Source of the DNA: Metaruminococcus_A sp050943475
GTDB lineage: Bacteria > Bacillota > Clostridia > Oscillospirales > Ruminococcaceae
Length of the DNA stretch: 64,000 nt
Assembly: GCA_050943475.1 (NCBI GenBank)
Contig: JBMNPF010000012.1
Span: forward strand, 1 to 64,000
Direction of reading: 5' to 3'
The notes under the pieces were generated by a model. The model saw nothing but the letters and a program-made list of their open reading frames with translations, made no database searches and was not told where the DNA came from. This document shows, one piece after another, positions 41,371-50,548 of the stretch. The position numbers were made by a program, and so were the translations under genes. How positions within the stretch are numbered: position 1 is the first letter of the stretch; every line of letters starts with the position of its first letter.

Positions 41371-43425
41371 CTACTCAATGCCGCGGAAGTAAAGGCCGCG
41401 GGTAAAGCTGCCGCGGGGTGGATTGCCGTCTTGGTAATCCGCAAGGATGCGTGCGCATTCCTCCGGGGACTCCCCGGTAAAATAGAGCACGCCAAAGTCG
41501 GCACGGGCCAGCAGCTCCGGCTTATCCGAAAGGTTGAGCGGCAGATGGTTGAACAATTCCGCAACCTCCCCGTCGCAGCGGACCGGGAACCGGTTTCCGA
41601 GCCGGTCGGTCAGGGTGCGATCTCTGCCGCAGCCTTTGCAGCCGCGCTGCGCTTTGACCGGGCAGTTGCGGAACACCATGAGCGGCAGGCTGCCATAAAG
41701 CACCAACCCCGCCGGAACAGGCGAACGCAGACGCTCAAACTGGGCGAGCTTGCTTTCAAACGACACGGTCAAATCCACCGCGCCGCTGGCTGCAAGTTCC
41801 TCCGCGGCCGCAGAATTGGTGATGTTCAGCGAAAAGCCGCCGTGTATTTCAAATCCCTCTTGCTTTGCCAACAACAGATGCCCAATGTTCTGGGCGCAGA
41901 CCCGCTGAAAACCAGCGGCTTTGAGCGCGGCAAGCTGCGAAATAAGAGTTTCTTCGGAAAAACGAACCCGCGGCAGTTCAACGATCAGCTGTTCGCGGTA
42001 AGGCGTAAGCTCTTTGAAATGGGCGCAGACCTCGGAAAGCGGGAGGTAAAAATCCATTTTCTCCAGCGGGAAGCCCGCCATTTGCCGGATCGAACAGAAC
42101 CGCGGGCGCAGCTTTCCCCCGCCGCCGGGATGACGGCCGGAAAAAACAGGCAGCTCCCCGGAAAACCGTTTGGGGGTTGCCGCACCCCGCAAGGCGTCCA
42201 GCGCCTCAACTGCGTCGCGGCGCAGGCCGTTGACCGCCGAAGCCGGGATCATAAGGCCGCCGTCCGATGCAAAATCAAGCGAGGCCAGAAAATACGGCGT
42301 CCCGCCGAGCTTTGCAAGCAAAGCCCGGGCGCGTTCTTCCTCAAGGGGCCGGGTGCGGGCGGCTTCCGGCGCTGGGCCGGTAGCCGTTGCGGTATGCCCC
42401 TCCGGATCCGTCGCTTTCAGCGCCGCCGGCTCCCCGGCACGGAGGGTGAGCTCCATTTGGAGCGGCACCCGCGCAAGAACAGTGCGGTTTTCCGCCGCAA
42501 GCCGCCCCAGCACTCCCCGCGCGGCAGTGACGTCCTCTTTGGTGCGGACGCCAAACATCTCCCGGCCGCGTTTGTTTTCCAGATAGCCATTGGTAAAGCC
42601 GCCGCGCGAAAAGACCGAACGGAGCGTTTCCACATCCGGCGCGCCGCCATGCAGCTTTTCATAGACGGCGCGAACCGCCGCGCCAACGTATTCCGGGCGT
42701 TTCATCCGCCCCTCAATTTTAAAGGAGGCAACGCCGCAGTCCGCAAGGGCATGCAGTGTCTCCAACGCGCAGAGATCCTTGAGGGATAAGTCCGCCGAAC
42801 CGGAACCGTTTACCGAAAACGGCAGACGGCAGGGCTGGGCGCATCCACCGCGGTTGGCACTGCGCGAACCAATCATAGCGCTTAACGTACACTGTCCGGA
42901 CACACACATACAGAGCGCCCCGTGGACGAATACCTCCAGCTCAATGGGAGATCCCTCCGCGATTGCGCGAATTTCCTCCAGTGAAAGCTCCCGGGCGAGC
43001 ACAGCCCGTTTAAACCCCATCCGATGCGCCTGCAGCACGCCGGAAAGCGAGGTAACGCTCATTTGGGTGGAAGCGTGCAGCGGAATCTCCGGCGCCCATT
43101 CCCGGAGCAGCCGGGCCACGCCGAAATCCTGCACGATGAACGCATCCACCCCTGCCGCGCAGGCGGTCTGGATGCAGTCCCGCAGAGCGGGCAGTTCCGC
43201 GTCAAAAACAACGGTATTGACCGCCTGATAAACCTTTGCCCCGTGGATATGGCAGAGCGAAACCGCGCGGGCGAGCTCGTCCGCATCAAAATTCGCGGCG
43301 GAAGCGCGGGCAGAAAAGCTCTTCTGCCCCAGGTAAACTGCATCCGCACCGCTGTTTACAGCAGCGACGACCGCTTCAAAGCTGCCGGCGGGAGCCAGGA
43401 TTTCCGGAGCGCTATTTTTCAACAT
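41371..43425 (-). CDS. Peptidase U32 family protein (RlhA-like, with C-terminal DUF3656 region)
   Basis: The 684-residue protein starts EILAPAGSFEAVVAAVNSGA, the U32 barrel. It has the U32 signature FVHGALCMCVSGQCTLS and GSRSANRGGCAQPCR, with Cys residues that hold an iron-sulfur site in RNA-hydroxylating members. More Cys occur in the last part (NCPVKAQRGCKGCGRD). Members such as RlhA hydroxylate 23S rRNA, and others hydroxylate tRNA uridine; none is a proven peptidase of this length. Which RNA is modified here is unknown. The start overlaps the end of zapA by 14 bases. Confidence 0.88.
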   Translation of the reverse strand: MLKNSAPEILAPAGSFEAVVAAVNSGADAVYLGQKSFSARASAANFDADELARAVSLCHIHGAKVYQAVNTVVFDAELPALRDCIQTACAAGVDAFIVQDFGVARLLREWAPEIPLHASTQMSVTSLSGVLQAHRMGFKRAVLARELSLEEIRAIAEGSPIELEVFVHGALCMCVSGQCTLSAMIGSRSANRGGCAQPCRLPFSVNGSGSADLSLKDLCALETLHALADCGVASFKIEGRMKRPEYVGAAVRAVYEKLHGGAPDVETLRSVFSRGGFTNGYLENKRGREMFGVRTKEDVTAARGVLGRLAAENRTVLARVPLQMELTLRAGEPAALKATDPEGHTATATGPAPEAARTRPLEEERARALLAKLGGTPYFLASLDFASDGGLMIPASAVNGLRRDAVEALDALRGAATPKRFSGELPVFSGRHPGGGGKLRPRFCSIRQMAGFPLEKMDFYLPLSEVCAHFKELTPYREQLIVELPRVRFSEETLISQLAALKAAGFQRVCAQNIGHLLLAKQEGFEIHGGFSLNITNSAAAEELAASGAVDLTVSFESKLAQFERLRSPVPAGLVLYGSLPLMVFRNCPVKAQRGCKGCGRDRTLTDRLGNRFPVRCDGEVAELFNHLPLNLSDKPELLARADFGVLYFTGESPEECARILADYQDGNPPRGSFTRGLYFRGIE

Positions 43426-43801
43426 CGCCGTCTATCCCCAGCCGGAGCTGCTTGAGGCCAAGTTCGGTCTGGAGCGTTTCAATTTCCCGCTTGCGCTCCT
43501 CCAGTTCACGGCGCAGGGCATCCGCTTCGGCGCGGGCTTTGCCGGCCTCTTCCACATAGTTGCGGATTTCCCCGCGGATGTTGTCCATATTCGAGCTGGT
43601 TTTGTAGCTGTCGTCCATCAGCGACAGGCCGACCAGAATGGCCGCCGAAGAGAGAGAAAGGGTGTCGTTGCCCTCCATCATTTCGGCAATGCGGCGGTCG
43701 AGCCGGGCGGCAAGCTGCTTGACGTAGGACGGGGCCTCGTCGGTCTGGAGCGTATATTCTTTTCCGCAAATTGTAATGGTAACCCTGTTTGCGTTTAACA
43801 T
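43412..43801 (-). CDS. zapA: Cell-division protein ZapA
   Basis: ATG 43801 gives 129 residues, with AGGTGA upstream; a GTG at 43810 lies inside that site. The N-terminal domain fits ZapA (NRVTITICGKEYTLQTDE, YVKQLAARLDRRIAEMM), followed by a long coiled coil (EEAGKARAEADALRRELEER). ZapA bundles FtsZ filaments at the division site. ZapA and U32 genes are often adjacent in Firmicutes. Confidence 0.88.
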   Translation of the reverse strand: MLNANRVTITICGKEYTLQTDEAPSYVKQLAARLDRRIAEMMEGNDTLSLSSAAILVGLSLMDDSYKTSSNMDNIRGEIRNYVEEAGKARAEADALRRELEERKREIETLQTELGLKQLRLGIDGDVEK

Positions 43802-43885
43802 TGCTTTCACCTGCTTTTTCCAAATCTTAGTTTCATTATACCCGATCCGCCTGCAGAAGAAAAGAGAAAGATGCAGGCAAAGGCT

Positions 43886-44425
43886 TTACAGCAGCCCTTC
43901 CATGAAGGCAGCGCGCAGTACGGCAATCTGGGTCTTGGCGTCCGGCAAAGCGCCCTCCGCCGCCATTGCCGCCAGCTCCCGCAGCGGGATTTTCTCTACG
44001 TCGAGGAATTCGCCTTCGTCGAGCTTCTGCTGTTCAAAGTTCAGCCCGGTTGCAAGGTAGATGTAGATATTCTCGGCGCAGTAAGCGGGCGTGGGGTAAA
44101 TCCGGCCGAGGTCGGTGTACCGCTCTGCACGGGCGCCAATTTCCTCCATGAGCTCCCGGCGGCCGCACTCCAGCGGATCCTCGCCGTATTCCAGCTTGCC
44201 AGCCGGGATTTCCAGCACAATGTCCTGCACACCGGAGCGGTACTGGCGCACCATATAGGCGTTGCCGTCGACGTCCAGCGGCAGAATGCCGACCCCGCCG
44301 GGATGCTCCACTACGTCCCGCAGGGCCTCCCGGCCATCCGGCAGGGCGACGGTGTCCTGCCGCAGATTGATAATTCTCCCCTCATATTTCACTTCGGAAC
44401 GGAGGGTGGTTTCGGTTAAATTCAT
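43886..44425 (-). CDS. Nudix hydrolase, ADP-ribose pyrophosphatase type
   Basis: The 179-residue protein has a full Nudix box (GKLEYGEDPLECGRRELMEE, ending IGA) and upstream PAGKLE, as in ADP-ribose pyrophosphatases (NudF). It cleaves ADP-ribose to AMP and ribose 5-phosphate. Close context is cell division, but in this genome it could also clear ADP-ribose from SirTM/macrodomain activity. Family assignment is firm, the exact substrate inferred. Confidence 0.88.
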   Translation of the reverse strand: MNLTETTLRSEVKYEGRIINLRQDTVALPDGREALRDVVEHPGGVGILPLDVDGNAYMVRQYRSGVQDIVLEIPAGKLEYGEDPLECGRRELMEEIGARAERYTDLGRIYPTPAYCAENIYIYLATGLNFEQQKLDEGEFLDVEKIPLRELAAMAAEGALPDAKTQIAVLRAAFMEGLL

Positions 44426-44492
44426 AGCTGCTCACCTTTCTTTGCATGCGGACGTCTTTTTGGATCCGGTTACGGCGCATAGACGCCCAATT

Positions 44493-45140
44493 TCACCCCT
44501 GAAGGGACGAATGACTGTAGATATAAAACTCCTCCTGGCTCGGCTGTACCCGTTTCTCCATCGGCTTAAACTGCCGGTCGAACTGCTCGGCCGCGGATTC
44601 GTCAAACTGCATGGCGGGGCTGTCGCGGTAAATCCATTTCCGCCCGTCCAGAACGCCGGGCGCCAGCTCTTTCACCAGCATCGCCGTTGGAAAGCTCCCG
44701 TTTTCCAGGCAGACGTTGTATTTTTTGCAGCTTTTGAAGCCACGTCCTACATAGTTGCCCGGGTTGCCGAAAATGACGACAACATCGTACCCCAGCGCGG
44801 CAGCCTTCCGGAACGATGCTTCAATCAGCGCCTTGCCGCAACCCTGCCTCTGATATTCCGGCAGAACACTAATCGGCCCAAAGGTCAGAATCGGCTTTTC
44901 CGTCCCGGCCTCGTCGGTCAGGCTCGCTTTGGTATACATGATATTTCCAATAATACTGCCTTCCAATTCAGCAACCAAATCCAGTTCCGGGATAAAATCT
45001 GCATGATCCCGCAGGATATGCGCCAGATAGTGCTCGCTGCACCCCGGGACGTAAAGGTTCCAGAACGCCCTGCGGGTCAGCTCCTCTACCCGCTGGTAAT
45101 CCTCTTTGGTTTCCCTCCGGATTTGAAACATATTCTCCAC
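44493..45140 (-). CDS. GNAT-family N-acetyltransferase (YhbS-like)
   Basis: The 215-residue protein has QIRRETKEDYQRVEELTRRAF at the start and the acetyl-CoA site FGPISVLPEYQRQGCGKALI. It continues with DVVVIFGNPGNYVGRGFKSC and a C-terminal extension with DGRKWIYRDSPAMQFDE. This layout is the YhbS-like branch of GNATs. The acceptor is unknown. The gap 45141-45561 upstream shows no gene that I can support, only weak open frames in several phases. Confidence 0.85.
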   Translation of the reverse strand: MENMFQIRRETKEDYQRVEELTRRAFWNLYVPGCSEHYLAHILRDHADFIPELDLVAELEGSIIGNIMYTKASLTDEAGTEKPILTFGPISVLPEYQRQGCGKALIEASFRKAAALGYDVVVIFGNPGNYVGRGFKSCKKYNVCLENGSFPTAMLVKELAPGVLDGRKWIYRDSPAMQFDESAAEQFDRQFKPMEKRVQPSQEEFYIYSHSSLQG

Positions 45141-45561
45141 TGCTATAACCTCAATTCTGTACGCCGGCTGTACCCATTTCGGCTTTTTCTTGCTTTACGG
45201 ATGTGGTAAACCGCACAGACGGCATACCATTGTAGACCTGTTTTACCAAAACGCCAGCAGAGCAATCGGCTGAACCACAGCCAAACAGCTTTTCTGGCGT
45301 CTGCACCCACCCGCTACAACCTCTGCTTTACGTTGGCTGCTCAGCCACGCACGCCAAAGTCCAACCAGCATCCGGCGGTCACCGCCACCCCAGAGGCAGG
45401 GACGCCATGCCCGGGCATTAAAGCTGTCCGCGTTCTCCTTGGGCCAGGAATCCCACATCCAGCGCCTTTTCTCTATTATCACATAAAAGGCGGCGCGGTT
45501 CAATATAATATTGTTGCAATCCCTGCACATGAAAGGGAAAAATACGGTTCGGAGGAAGCAC

Positions 45562-46446
45562 ATGTTTGACACATTATTTTCCGGCGATTCCTGCGCCGAC
45601 GCACTCGCCGGGTTGCTGCTGGAACGGCGGCGCGCCTGCCCCGCCTTGCGGGCAATCCCGGTGGGAAAAAGCAGCTGCGGCCGAAAAATCCAGGCGGTGG
45701 CCATTGGCAATTTGAAGCATCCGGTGCTGTTTGCAGGCGGGCTTTCAGCGGACGACCGCATCAGTGTCCTCCTGCTGCTGCGGTTTTTGTGGGATATTAC
45801 CGACGGGGAGGACCAGAGCGGCATCAAAGCCTCCAGCAACCTGCCAAAATTCTTTCACCACGGCGGGATTATCCTGCTGCCAATGGCCAATCCGGACGGA
45901 TTTGAAATTGCGGCGCACGGGGTGGAAACAGCTGGTTACCTGCGGCGGCTGGCGGGGAATATCCGGCTGCGTTCCCGGGAACCGTGGCGCGCTTCGGCAA
46001 CCGGCGTTGACCTCACCCGTAATTTTGACGCTGGTTTTGACCTCGAGGCGGCGCAAAAGGAACGCCCCTCGCCCACCGGTTGCGCCGGAAGCCGGCCGGA
46101 AAGCGAGGCAGAAACCAAAGCGCTGGCCCGGCTCTGCGCGGCCTTCCACCTCAAACGGGTGGTGGAATTCCGTTCGCCGGGCGAAGATGTAGCGGCCGCC
46201 ATTGGGAAAAACGCCCCCTCCTCTGCCGGAATCAGCAGCGAGCTGATTGCAAATTCCTGCGGCTACCGTCTGCTGGAGCCGGAGCAGAGCCGGGAACCCG
46301 GCAGTCTGAAGGACTGGTTCAGCCAAAAAAGCGGATTGGAGGGGTATACAATAAAAGCCGGGCGGAGCAGCCCCGTCCCCGAAGAGGATTTGGAGCCGCT
46401 GTACGCCCGGCTGGTACAGACCATGCTGCTGTGCATGATCCTGTGA
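45562..46446 (+). CDS. M14 carboxypeptidase-like protein lacking all catalytic residues
   Basis: ATG 45562 with GGAGGA upstream gives 294 residues. The fold follows zinc carboxypeptidases of the M14 family found in Clostridia: PVGKSSCGRKIQAVAIG, LLPMANPDGFEIAAHG and GVDLTRNFDAGF. However, the zinc site is gone: the expected HGxE is replaced in GGLSADDRIS (Ser62, Asp65), the third ligand His is Arg204 in VEFRSPGED, and the catalytic Glu is Lys265 in GYTIKAGRSSP. Four of four active-site positions are changed while the frame is intact, so this is probably a pseudoenzyme with a binding or regulatory role, perhaps on peptidoglycan peptides. No signal peptide is visible. Confidence 0.75.
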   Translation: MFDTLFSGDSCADALAGLLLERRRACPALRAIPVGKSSCGRKIQAVAIGNLKHPVLFAGGLSADDRISVLLLLRFLWDITDGEDQSGIKASSNLPKFFHHGGIILLPMANPDGFEIAAHGVETAGYLRRLAGNIRLRSREPWRASATGVDLTRNFDAGFDLEAAQKERPSPTGCAGSRPESEAETKALARLCAAFHLKRVVEFRSPGEDVAAAIGKNAPSSAGISSELIANSCGYRLLEPEQSREPGSLKDWFSQKSGLEGYTIKAGRSSPVPEEDLEPLYARLVQTMLLCMIL

Positions 46447-46448
46447 GG

Positions 46449-47708
46449 TTATGCGCCGAAGATAGCCCGCCTTGCCAGACTGCGGCGCTTCGGCGAAAAT
46501 AATTTGAGTTCATAAGGTTCGTTGTGGTAAAGCCGCATGAGCAAATCCGCGGCAATTTCGGCGGTAAGGGCATTTTCCGGGCCGCTTTCCATACAAAAGT
46601 AGACGTTCTGGTAATCCTCATGTTCGCCGATGACCGGAAGCATATCGGCGGTATAGCCGTAGGTGCCGGAAAAACAGTGGCATGGGACAATTCCGCCGAT
46701 GCCGCAGAACATTTCATCCAGCGTTTTCATGAGCTTTTCATACCGCAGCTCGGTGAGGCGCGCGGGGCCGGAGAGCTTTGCAAAACGGCGGTCAACGCCG
46801 GAAAACAGGCTGTCTGACCCGCTGATGATCAGACGGTCGTCCGGCGTTGTGCGGATGTGGAACCCGCTGCCCGCATCGTTACGCAGGATGGTACGCCCAT
46901 CGTACCCCGGAAACGAATCCACCGGCTCGGTGACGACGGTAAAGACCGCCTTCTTCCCCGAAAGCAGCTTCAGGTAATCGTTTTGAGACATACCGGTGGC
47001 GAGCACCAGCTTGTCCGCACGGATGGTTTGGTGGGTATTGGTCTGCACCGTTACCCGGCCGCCGGAGAGATCGATGGCGGTGGCCTCGCTCATCTCATAA
47101 CAGCGCAGGCCGAATTCCTTGGACGCTTTTTGAACCAGCGCCTGGGTGAACCGGTACGGGTCCATCTCAGCGGCAAGCCCTTTGGAGAGGATCCCATCCT
47201 CCAGTGGGAAGGAGTAGCGGTCCCGGGCAGCCGCGCGGTCCAGGTATTCCACATCAAACCCATTGTGCCGCCGGATGAGGTATTCGGTGTGGAAAAAATC
47301 CCCGTGGTCGCCATCCGGCGTGTAGCTCAGAGCGTCGCGGCGGGCGAAGCCTACGTCGGCGTCCAGACTGTCACAGAGCGCCTCAATGCTGTCCAAAGCG
47401 TCACAGTAACGGTTCAGGCAGTCCACCGCGGCCTGCTTGCCAATGCTTTTGCCAAGCTGTACCAATGAGAGATTGTTGTCATATTCCATAATACCGGTAC
47501 CGTAAGCCGTGGCGCCGTATCCAACGGGCGTGCGGGTGAGCAGGCAGACGTCTGCCCCATCCGCGGCAAAGTGATAAGCCAGCACCGCGCCGGTAAGGCC
47601 GCCGCCCAGCACCAGCACCTCACAGCGTTCATTTTGTGCAAGCCACGGGTATTGGCAAAGCGGCTTGGCTTCATCGGTCCAAAATGGGGTGCTTGTGAAC
47701 TTCCTCAT
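46449..47708 (-). CDS. FAD-dependent oxidoreductase, DAO family
   Basis: ATG 47708 with GAGGAGG upstream gives 419 residues. The FAD-binding Rossmann motif is EVLVLGGGLTGAVLAYHFA, and the C-terminal part has GTYGYTADMLPVIGEHEDY and AAEIAADLLMRLYHNE, as in glycine/D-amino-acid oxidases of the DAO group. Related Firmicutes proteins often carry a C-terminal Rieske domain; none is present. It ends two bases from the convergent M14-like gene. Substrate unknown. The gap 47709-48117 shows no convincing gene. Confidence 0.85.
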   Translation of the reverse strand: MRKFTSTPFWTDEAKPLCQYPWLAQNERCEVLVLGGGLTGAVLAYHFAADGADVCLLTRTPVGYGATAYGTGIMEYDNNLSLVQLGKSIGKQAAVDCLNRYCDALDSIEALCDSLDADVGFARRDALSYTPDGDHGDFFHTEYLIRRHNGFDVEYLDRAAARDRYSFPLEDGILSKGLAAEMDPYRFTQALVQKASKEFGLRCYEMSEATAIDLSGGRVTVQTNTHQTIRADKLVLATGMSQNDYLKLLSGKKAVFTVVTEPVDSFPGYDGRTILRNDAGSGFHIRTTPDDRLIISGSDSLFSGVDRRFAKLSGPARLTELRYEKLMKTLDEMFCGIGGIVPCHCFSGTYGYTADMLPVIGEHEDYQNVYFCMESGPENALTAEIAADLLMRLYHNEPYELKLFSPKRRSLARRAIFGA

Positions 47709-48117
47709 GGTGTTACCTCCTCGGTTTTGCAGACTTCCTGCGGTCGGCGGCCCGTATTCGGACAACCTTTTACCTCAGTATATGCAAAAACCGGACAGGT
47801 TATACCGTTTGCCGCAAAACAGGATTTAAGCGGCACCGCTTGCTTTTCGTGCGCGATTTAGCTGCCCCATGTGCTGTCACCCGATCAGGATCCGAATTTT
47901 TTATGACTATAACCCTTTTTTAACTCCCTTTCCGGAATGTGATACCCGTTCAAGGACGCCAACCGCCGGATATTGAAAAACCGGCGGCCGTACCCGCGTT
48001 TCCCAAAGAATTACGCCACCCCGCGGTCTGTCGCTGGAAATTCCGAGCGGACGTTTTGCACGCCTCCGTCGGACGATTGCAAACAACCTCCGCCCCTTTT
48101 GAAAAAGAGGTGGAGGT

Positions 48118-48297
48118 TTAATAAAAGTTGCGCATGACGCCGTAAAGCAGGAACAACACAAAAGCGGCTGCCGCCGTGCCGTAAAAAGCAAAGCGCGCGC
48201 GGCGGGCAGACGGTTTCATCCGCACGATAAAGGCCCAGACAAAGCAGCCAAACGCTGCGAATACAGCCACAATGGAGAGGATGGCAAACGGATTCAT
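48118..48297 (-). CDS. Small membrane protein
   Basis: A 59-residue frame starts at ATG 48297 behind GGGGAGG and overlaps the stop of the upstream gene by four bases (ATGA), so the two are translationally coupled. It has two hydrophobic segments (FAILSIVAVFAAFGCFVWAF and FYGTAAAAFVLFLLYGV) joined by a short basic loop (RMKPSARRAR). No family is recognised. Coupling suggests it works with the DUF2752 protein in the membrane. Confidence 0.65.
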   Translation of the reverse strand: MNPFAILSIVAVFAAFGCFVWAFIVRMKPSARRARFAFYGTAAAAFVLFLLYGVMRNFY

Positions 48298-48692
48298 CGG
48301 CTCGCCTCCCCTTTACAGGGCGTAAGGGGGGCGAGCGGCCCCGCAAACACCACAAAGATGTATTCAAACAGGCTGAGGCAACGCCGCCTGGTCACCAGCC
48401 GGAACAGCAGCACCGCAAGATCGGAAAGAAGCAAAAAGCCAAATATGGGGAGGACGGCGAACGCCACCACCGGATTATAGGCGGCCGCGGCGGAAAAGTT
48501 GCCATGCAGGACGCTTACCACCGCGCGGGTTGCGCCGCAGGTCGCACATTCTTTGCCAAAATTCTGCACCCAAAAGCAGGGCAGTAAATTTTCCCGGATG
48601 ATCTGGTCGCCAAACAAAAGCAACAGGGCAATGCCCGCCCAAACAGCAAGGCGGACCGCCATGGCAATGTATAAAAACTTTTTGGGCGGCAT
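48294..48692 (-). CDS. DUF2752 membrane protein
   Basis: ATG 48692 with GAGGAG upstream gives 132 residues; an in-frame ATG at 48707 lies before the site. Three hydrophobic segments flank the DUF2752 signature: ECATCGATRAVVSVLHGNF and AAAAYNPVVAFAVLP. The Cys-x-x-Cys and the Arg are the conserved features. The family's function is not established. The last bases overlap the small membrane protein gene. Confidence 0.85.
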   Translation of the reverse strand: MPPKKFLYIAMAVRLAVWAGIALLLLFGDQIIRENLLPCFWVQNFGKECATCGATRAVVSVLHGNFSAAAAYNPVVAFAVLPIFGFLLLSDLAVLLFRLVTRRRCLSLFEYIFVVFAGPLAPLTPCKGEASR

Positions 48693-49039
48693 GTATATTC
48701 TCCTCATAGAATCGATTTACGGTGATGAAACAGGACGCCGTATAAAACCGAATCATCCCATAAGCCATATGAGATCATCCAGTGCGCAGGCAAAAGGGGG
48801 CAGGATTTCTCTTTAAAGTGAAGGCTTCCAAAGAATTGTGTCTCTGTCTCTCCCGATTTCCAGCAGGCGGCACCGTTGTTTTCATCCGTTTCAGAAGCGG
48901 AAAATTGCTTTCTCAGGCCGAAAGAAGGGCGCTCTGCGGGAAAAAGATTGAAATTTTGCGGCAAGTGATTTATAATAGGGGACATCGGCCCGGCAGGGCT
49001 AATCCAATAGCTTTTAAGACTGCACAAAAGGAGCGGTTT

Positions 49040-49402
49040 ATGAACCAGAACAATTCGTATACACCCTGGAATCCCAATTTTCCGCCCCCGCCTCCGCGGG
49101 ACAACAGCGGGCTTGCGGTGGCTTCCTTTGTGGTGGGCCTGGTCGGCCTGCTGCTCAACTTCTGCTGCATTCCCTACATCTCGTTTATAATGGGGATTCT
49201 GGCGCTGATCTTCGGCCTCGTGTCGCTGCGTTCCGCCAAAAAGGGGCTTGGCATTGCAGGAATTATCCTGGGCGTGGTCAGCATTTTCCTGTGGCTGCTC
49301 ATCACGGCGGGGCTTTTCTCGCTGCTGGGCATTGGCGGAGGGCTGGACAGCTTTTTGGAACAATTCCTCTACGAACTCACCGGGGAATACATTGGCTTCT
49401 AA
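49040..49402 (+). CDS. DUF4190-type small membrane protein
   Basis: ATG 49040 follows AAAGGAGCGG; the product has 120 residues. A Pro-rich N-terminus (NPNFPPPPPRDNSG) is followed by two or three membrane helices with the typical DUF4190 arrangement (LAVASFVVGLVGLLLNFCC, GILALIFGLVSLRSAKKGLG, IAGIILGVVSIFLWLL). The function is unknown. The gene ends five bases before RNase P RNA begins, so it may be cotranscribed with rnpB or rnpB may have an internal promoter. Confidence 0.8.
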   Translation: MNQNNSYTPWNPNFPPPPPRDNSGLAVASFVVGLVGLLLNFCCIPYISFIMGILALIFGLVSLRSAKKGLGIAGIILGVVSIFLWLLITAGLFSLLGIGGGLDSFLEQFLYELTGEYIGF

Positions 49403-49406
49403 TATG

Positions 49407-49755
49407 AAAACGAGCGGGCTGTGTGGCAGCGCGGATGCAAATCCGTGAGGAAAGTCCGGGCATCACAGGACAAGGATAGCTGCTAACGGCAGCCGAAGGC
49501 GACTTCAGGGCAAGTGCAACAGAGATATACCGCCGCGGGCTTCCGCGGTAAGGGTGGAAAGGCGAGGTAAGAGCTCACCGCCGGGGCAGGAGACTGTTCC
49601 GGCCTGTAAACCCTATCCGATGCAACACCGAACGCGCGAATCCGCTAGTCCGGCGGTCAGCAGTGCAACAGGTGGCACCGAGCACAGGCGGCAACGCTGT
49701 GCCAAGATAGATTGTCACACACGACAGAACCCGGCTTACAGGCCAGCTCGTTTTT
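49407..49755 (+). ncRNA. rnpB: RNase P RNA, bacterial type A
   Basis: The RNA component of RNase P, which trims 5' leaders of tRNAs. Conserved pieces are in the right order: GAGGAAAGTCCGGGC near 49446, GCAAGTGCAACAGAGA near 49512, GGTAAGAGCTCACCG near 49566, TGTAAACCCTATCCG near 49605, and ACAGAACCCGGCTTA near 49724. The ends pair (AACGAGC at the 5' end with GCTCGTT at the 3' end, helix P1). Overall length of about 349 nt fits type A. End coordinates are good to a few bases. Confidence 0.93.
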
Positions 49756-49767
49756 ATTTGGAACAGG

Positions 49768-49799
49768 GCCGCTGCACCGCTTGGTGCGGCGGCTTTTTT
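49768..49799 (+). terminator. Terminator of rnpB
   Basis: GCCGCTGCACC and GGTGCGGCGGC form an 11-bp stem (one G-T-type mismatch) with a four-base loop and six T. The gap from here to 50009 has no gene. Confidence 0.8.
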
Positions 49800-50009
49800 C
49801 TGTCTGTTGACACCATGAAGCGGGTTCAGCAAGGCTCTAAAAAATCAATGGGATCTCATTCCTGACCGCCTAAGCAAAATCCGGCCGCCGTATTCCCGGC
49901 AGGAAGCGCACAGCATGTCCGCCCAACACGCACCGCAGCCCAGCCGCTTCAGCCGGGCGGATATGGCCAATCGTTCCTGCCTCCCGCTTTTCTCCAGACA
50001 GGCCGGCTT

Positions 50010-50432
50010 TTACAGGTTTTTTACCATCATAATGTGGGGGCAGTATTCATCCAAAAACTCCTCCCCCACCCGGCAAAAACCGCAGGCCTCATAAAACCCG
50101 GCGGCACGGAGCTGCGCACCGAGCGCAAGCTGTTTCCCGCCCAGCTCCCGGCAGAAACGCTCTACCTCAGCGAGCAGCAAGCGGCCCAATCCTCCGCCGC
50201 GCCTGTCCTTCCGCACACAGATACGGCCTACGTGATAGCCGGCTTCATCCGGGAAAACCCGCGCGGTGGCAACCGGGACGCCTTGCTCGGTGACGAGCAG
50301 GTGATGAGCGGTGGCGTCGACGTCATCGAACTCCTCGTGGAACCCCTGTTCCTGCACAAAAACCTCTTCCCGCAGGGCGTAGCACTGTTCGACCGTTTCA
50401 TCCAAGGCGGTCAGCCAGGTATAGGTCAGCAA
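50010..50432 (-). CDS. GNAT-family N-acetyltransferase (ElaA/YjcF-like)
   Basis: The start is decided by the ribosome site: AGGAGG directly touches the ATG at 50441, which is too close, while TTG at 50432 has nine bases of spacing. From there the protein has 140 residues. It has LREEVFVQEQGFHEEFDD (the substrate loop of this branch), VGRICVRKDRRGGGLGRLLL (acetyl-CoA loop) and GAQLRAAGFYEACGFCRVG. Relatives include ElaA and YjcF; the acceptor is unknown. Confidence 0.85.
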   Translation of the reverse strand: MLTYTWLTALDETVEQCYALREEVFVQEQGFHEEFDDVDATAHHLLVTEQGVPVATARVFPDEAGYHVGRICVRKDRRGGGLGRLLLAEVERFCRELGGKQLALGAQLRAAGFYEACGFCRVGEEFLDEYCPHIMMVKNL

Positions 50433-50485
50433 AATGTCCATCCTCCTATGGTTCAAGTCTCCGGGACGATCGCCCGGAAAACAAA

Positions 50486-50526
50486 AAAGTGGTATCATAA
50501 CCATGCGATGGTTATGATACCACTTT
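50486..50526 (-). terminator. Long perfect hairpin, terminator of the DUF2508-bofA unit
   Basis: The arms AAAGTGGTATCATAACCAT and ATGGTTATGATACCACTTT are exact 19-bp complements with a three-base loop (GCG). On the minus strand six T follow. It lies 22 bases after the bofA stop. Confidence 0.75.
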
Positions 50527-50548
50527 CCGCTTTGATGCGCAAGTGCTT

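Noticed and set aside
45210..45561. Open frames upstream of the M14-like gene
   Set aside because: Several overlapping frames on both strands, none with a start site or recognisable sequence.
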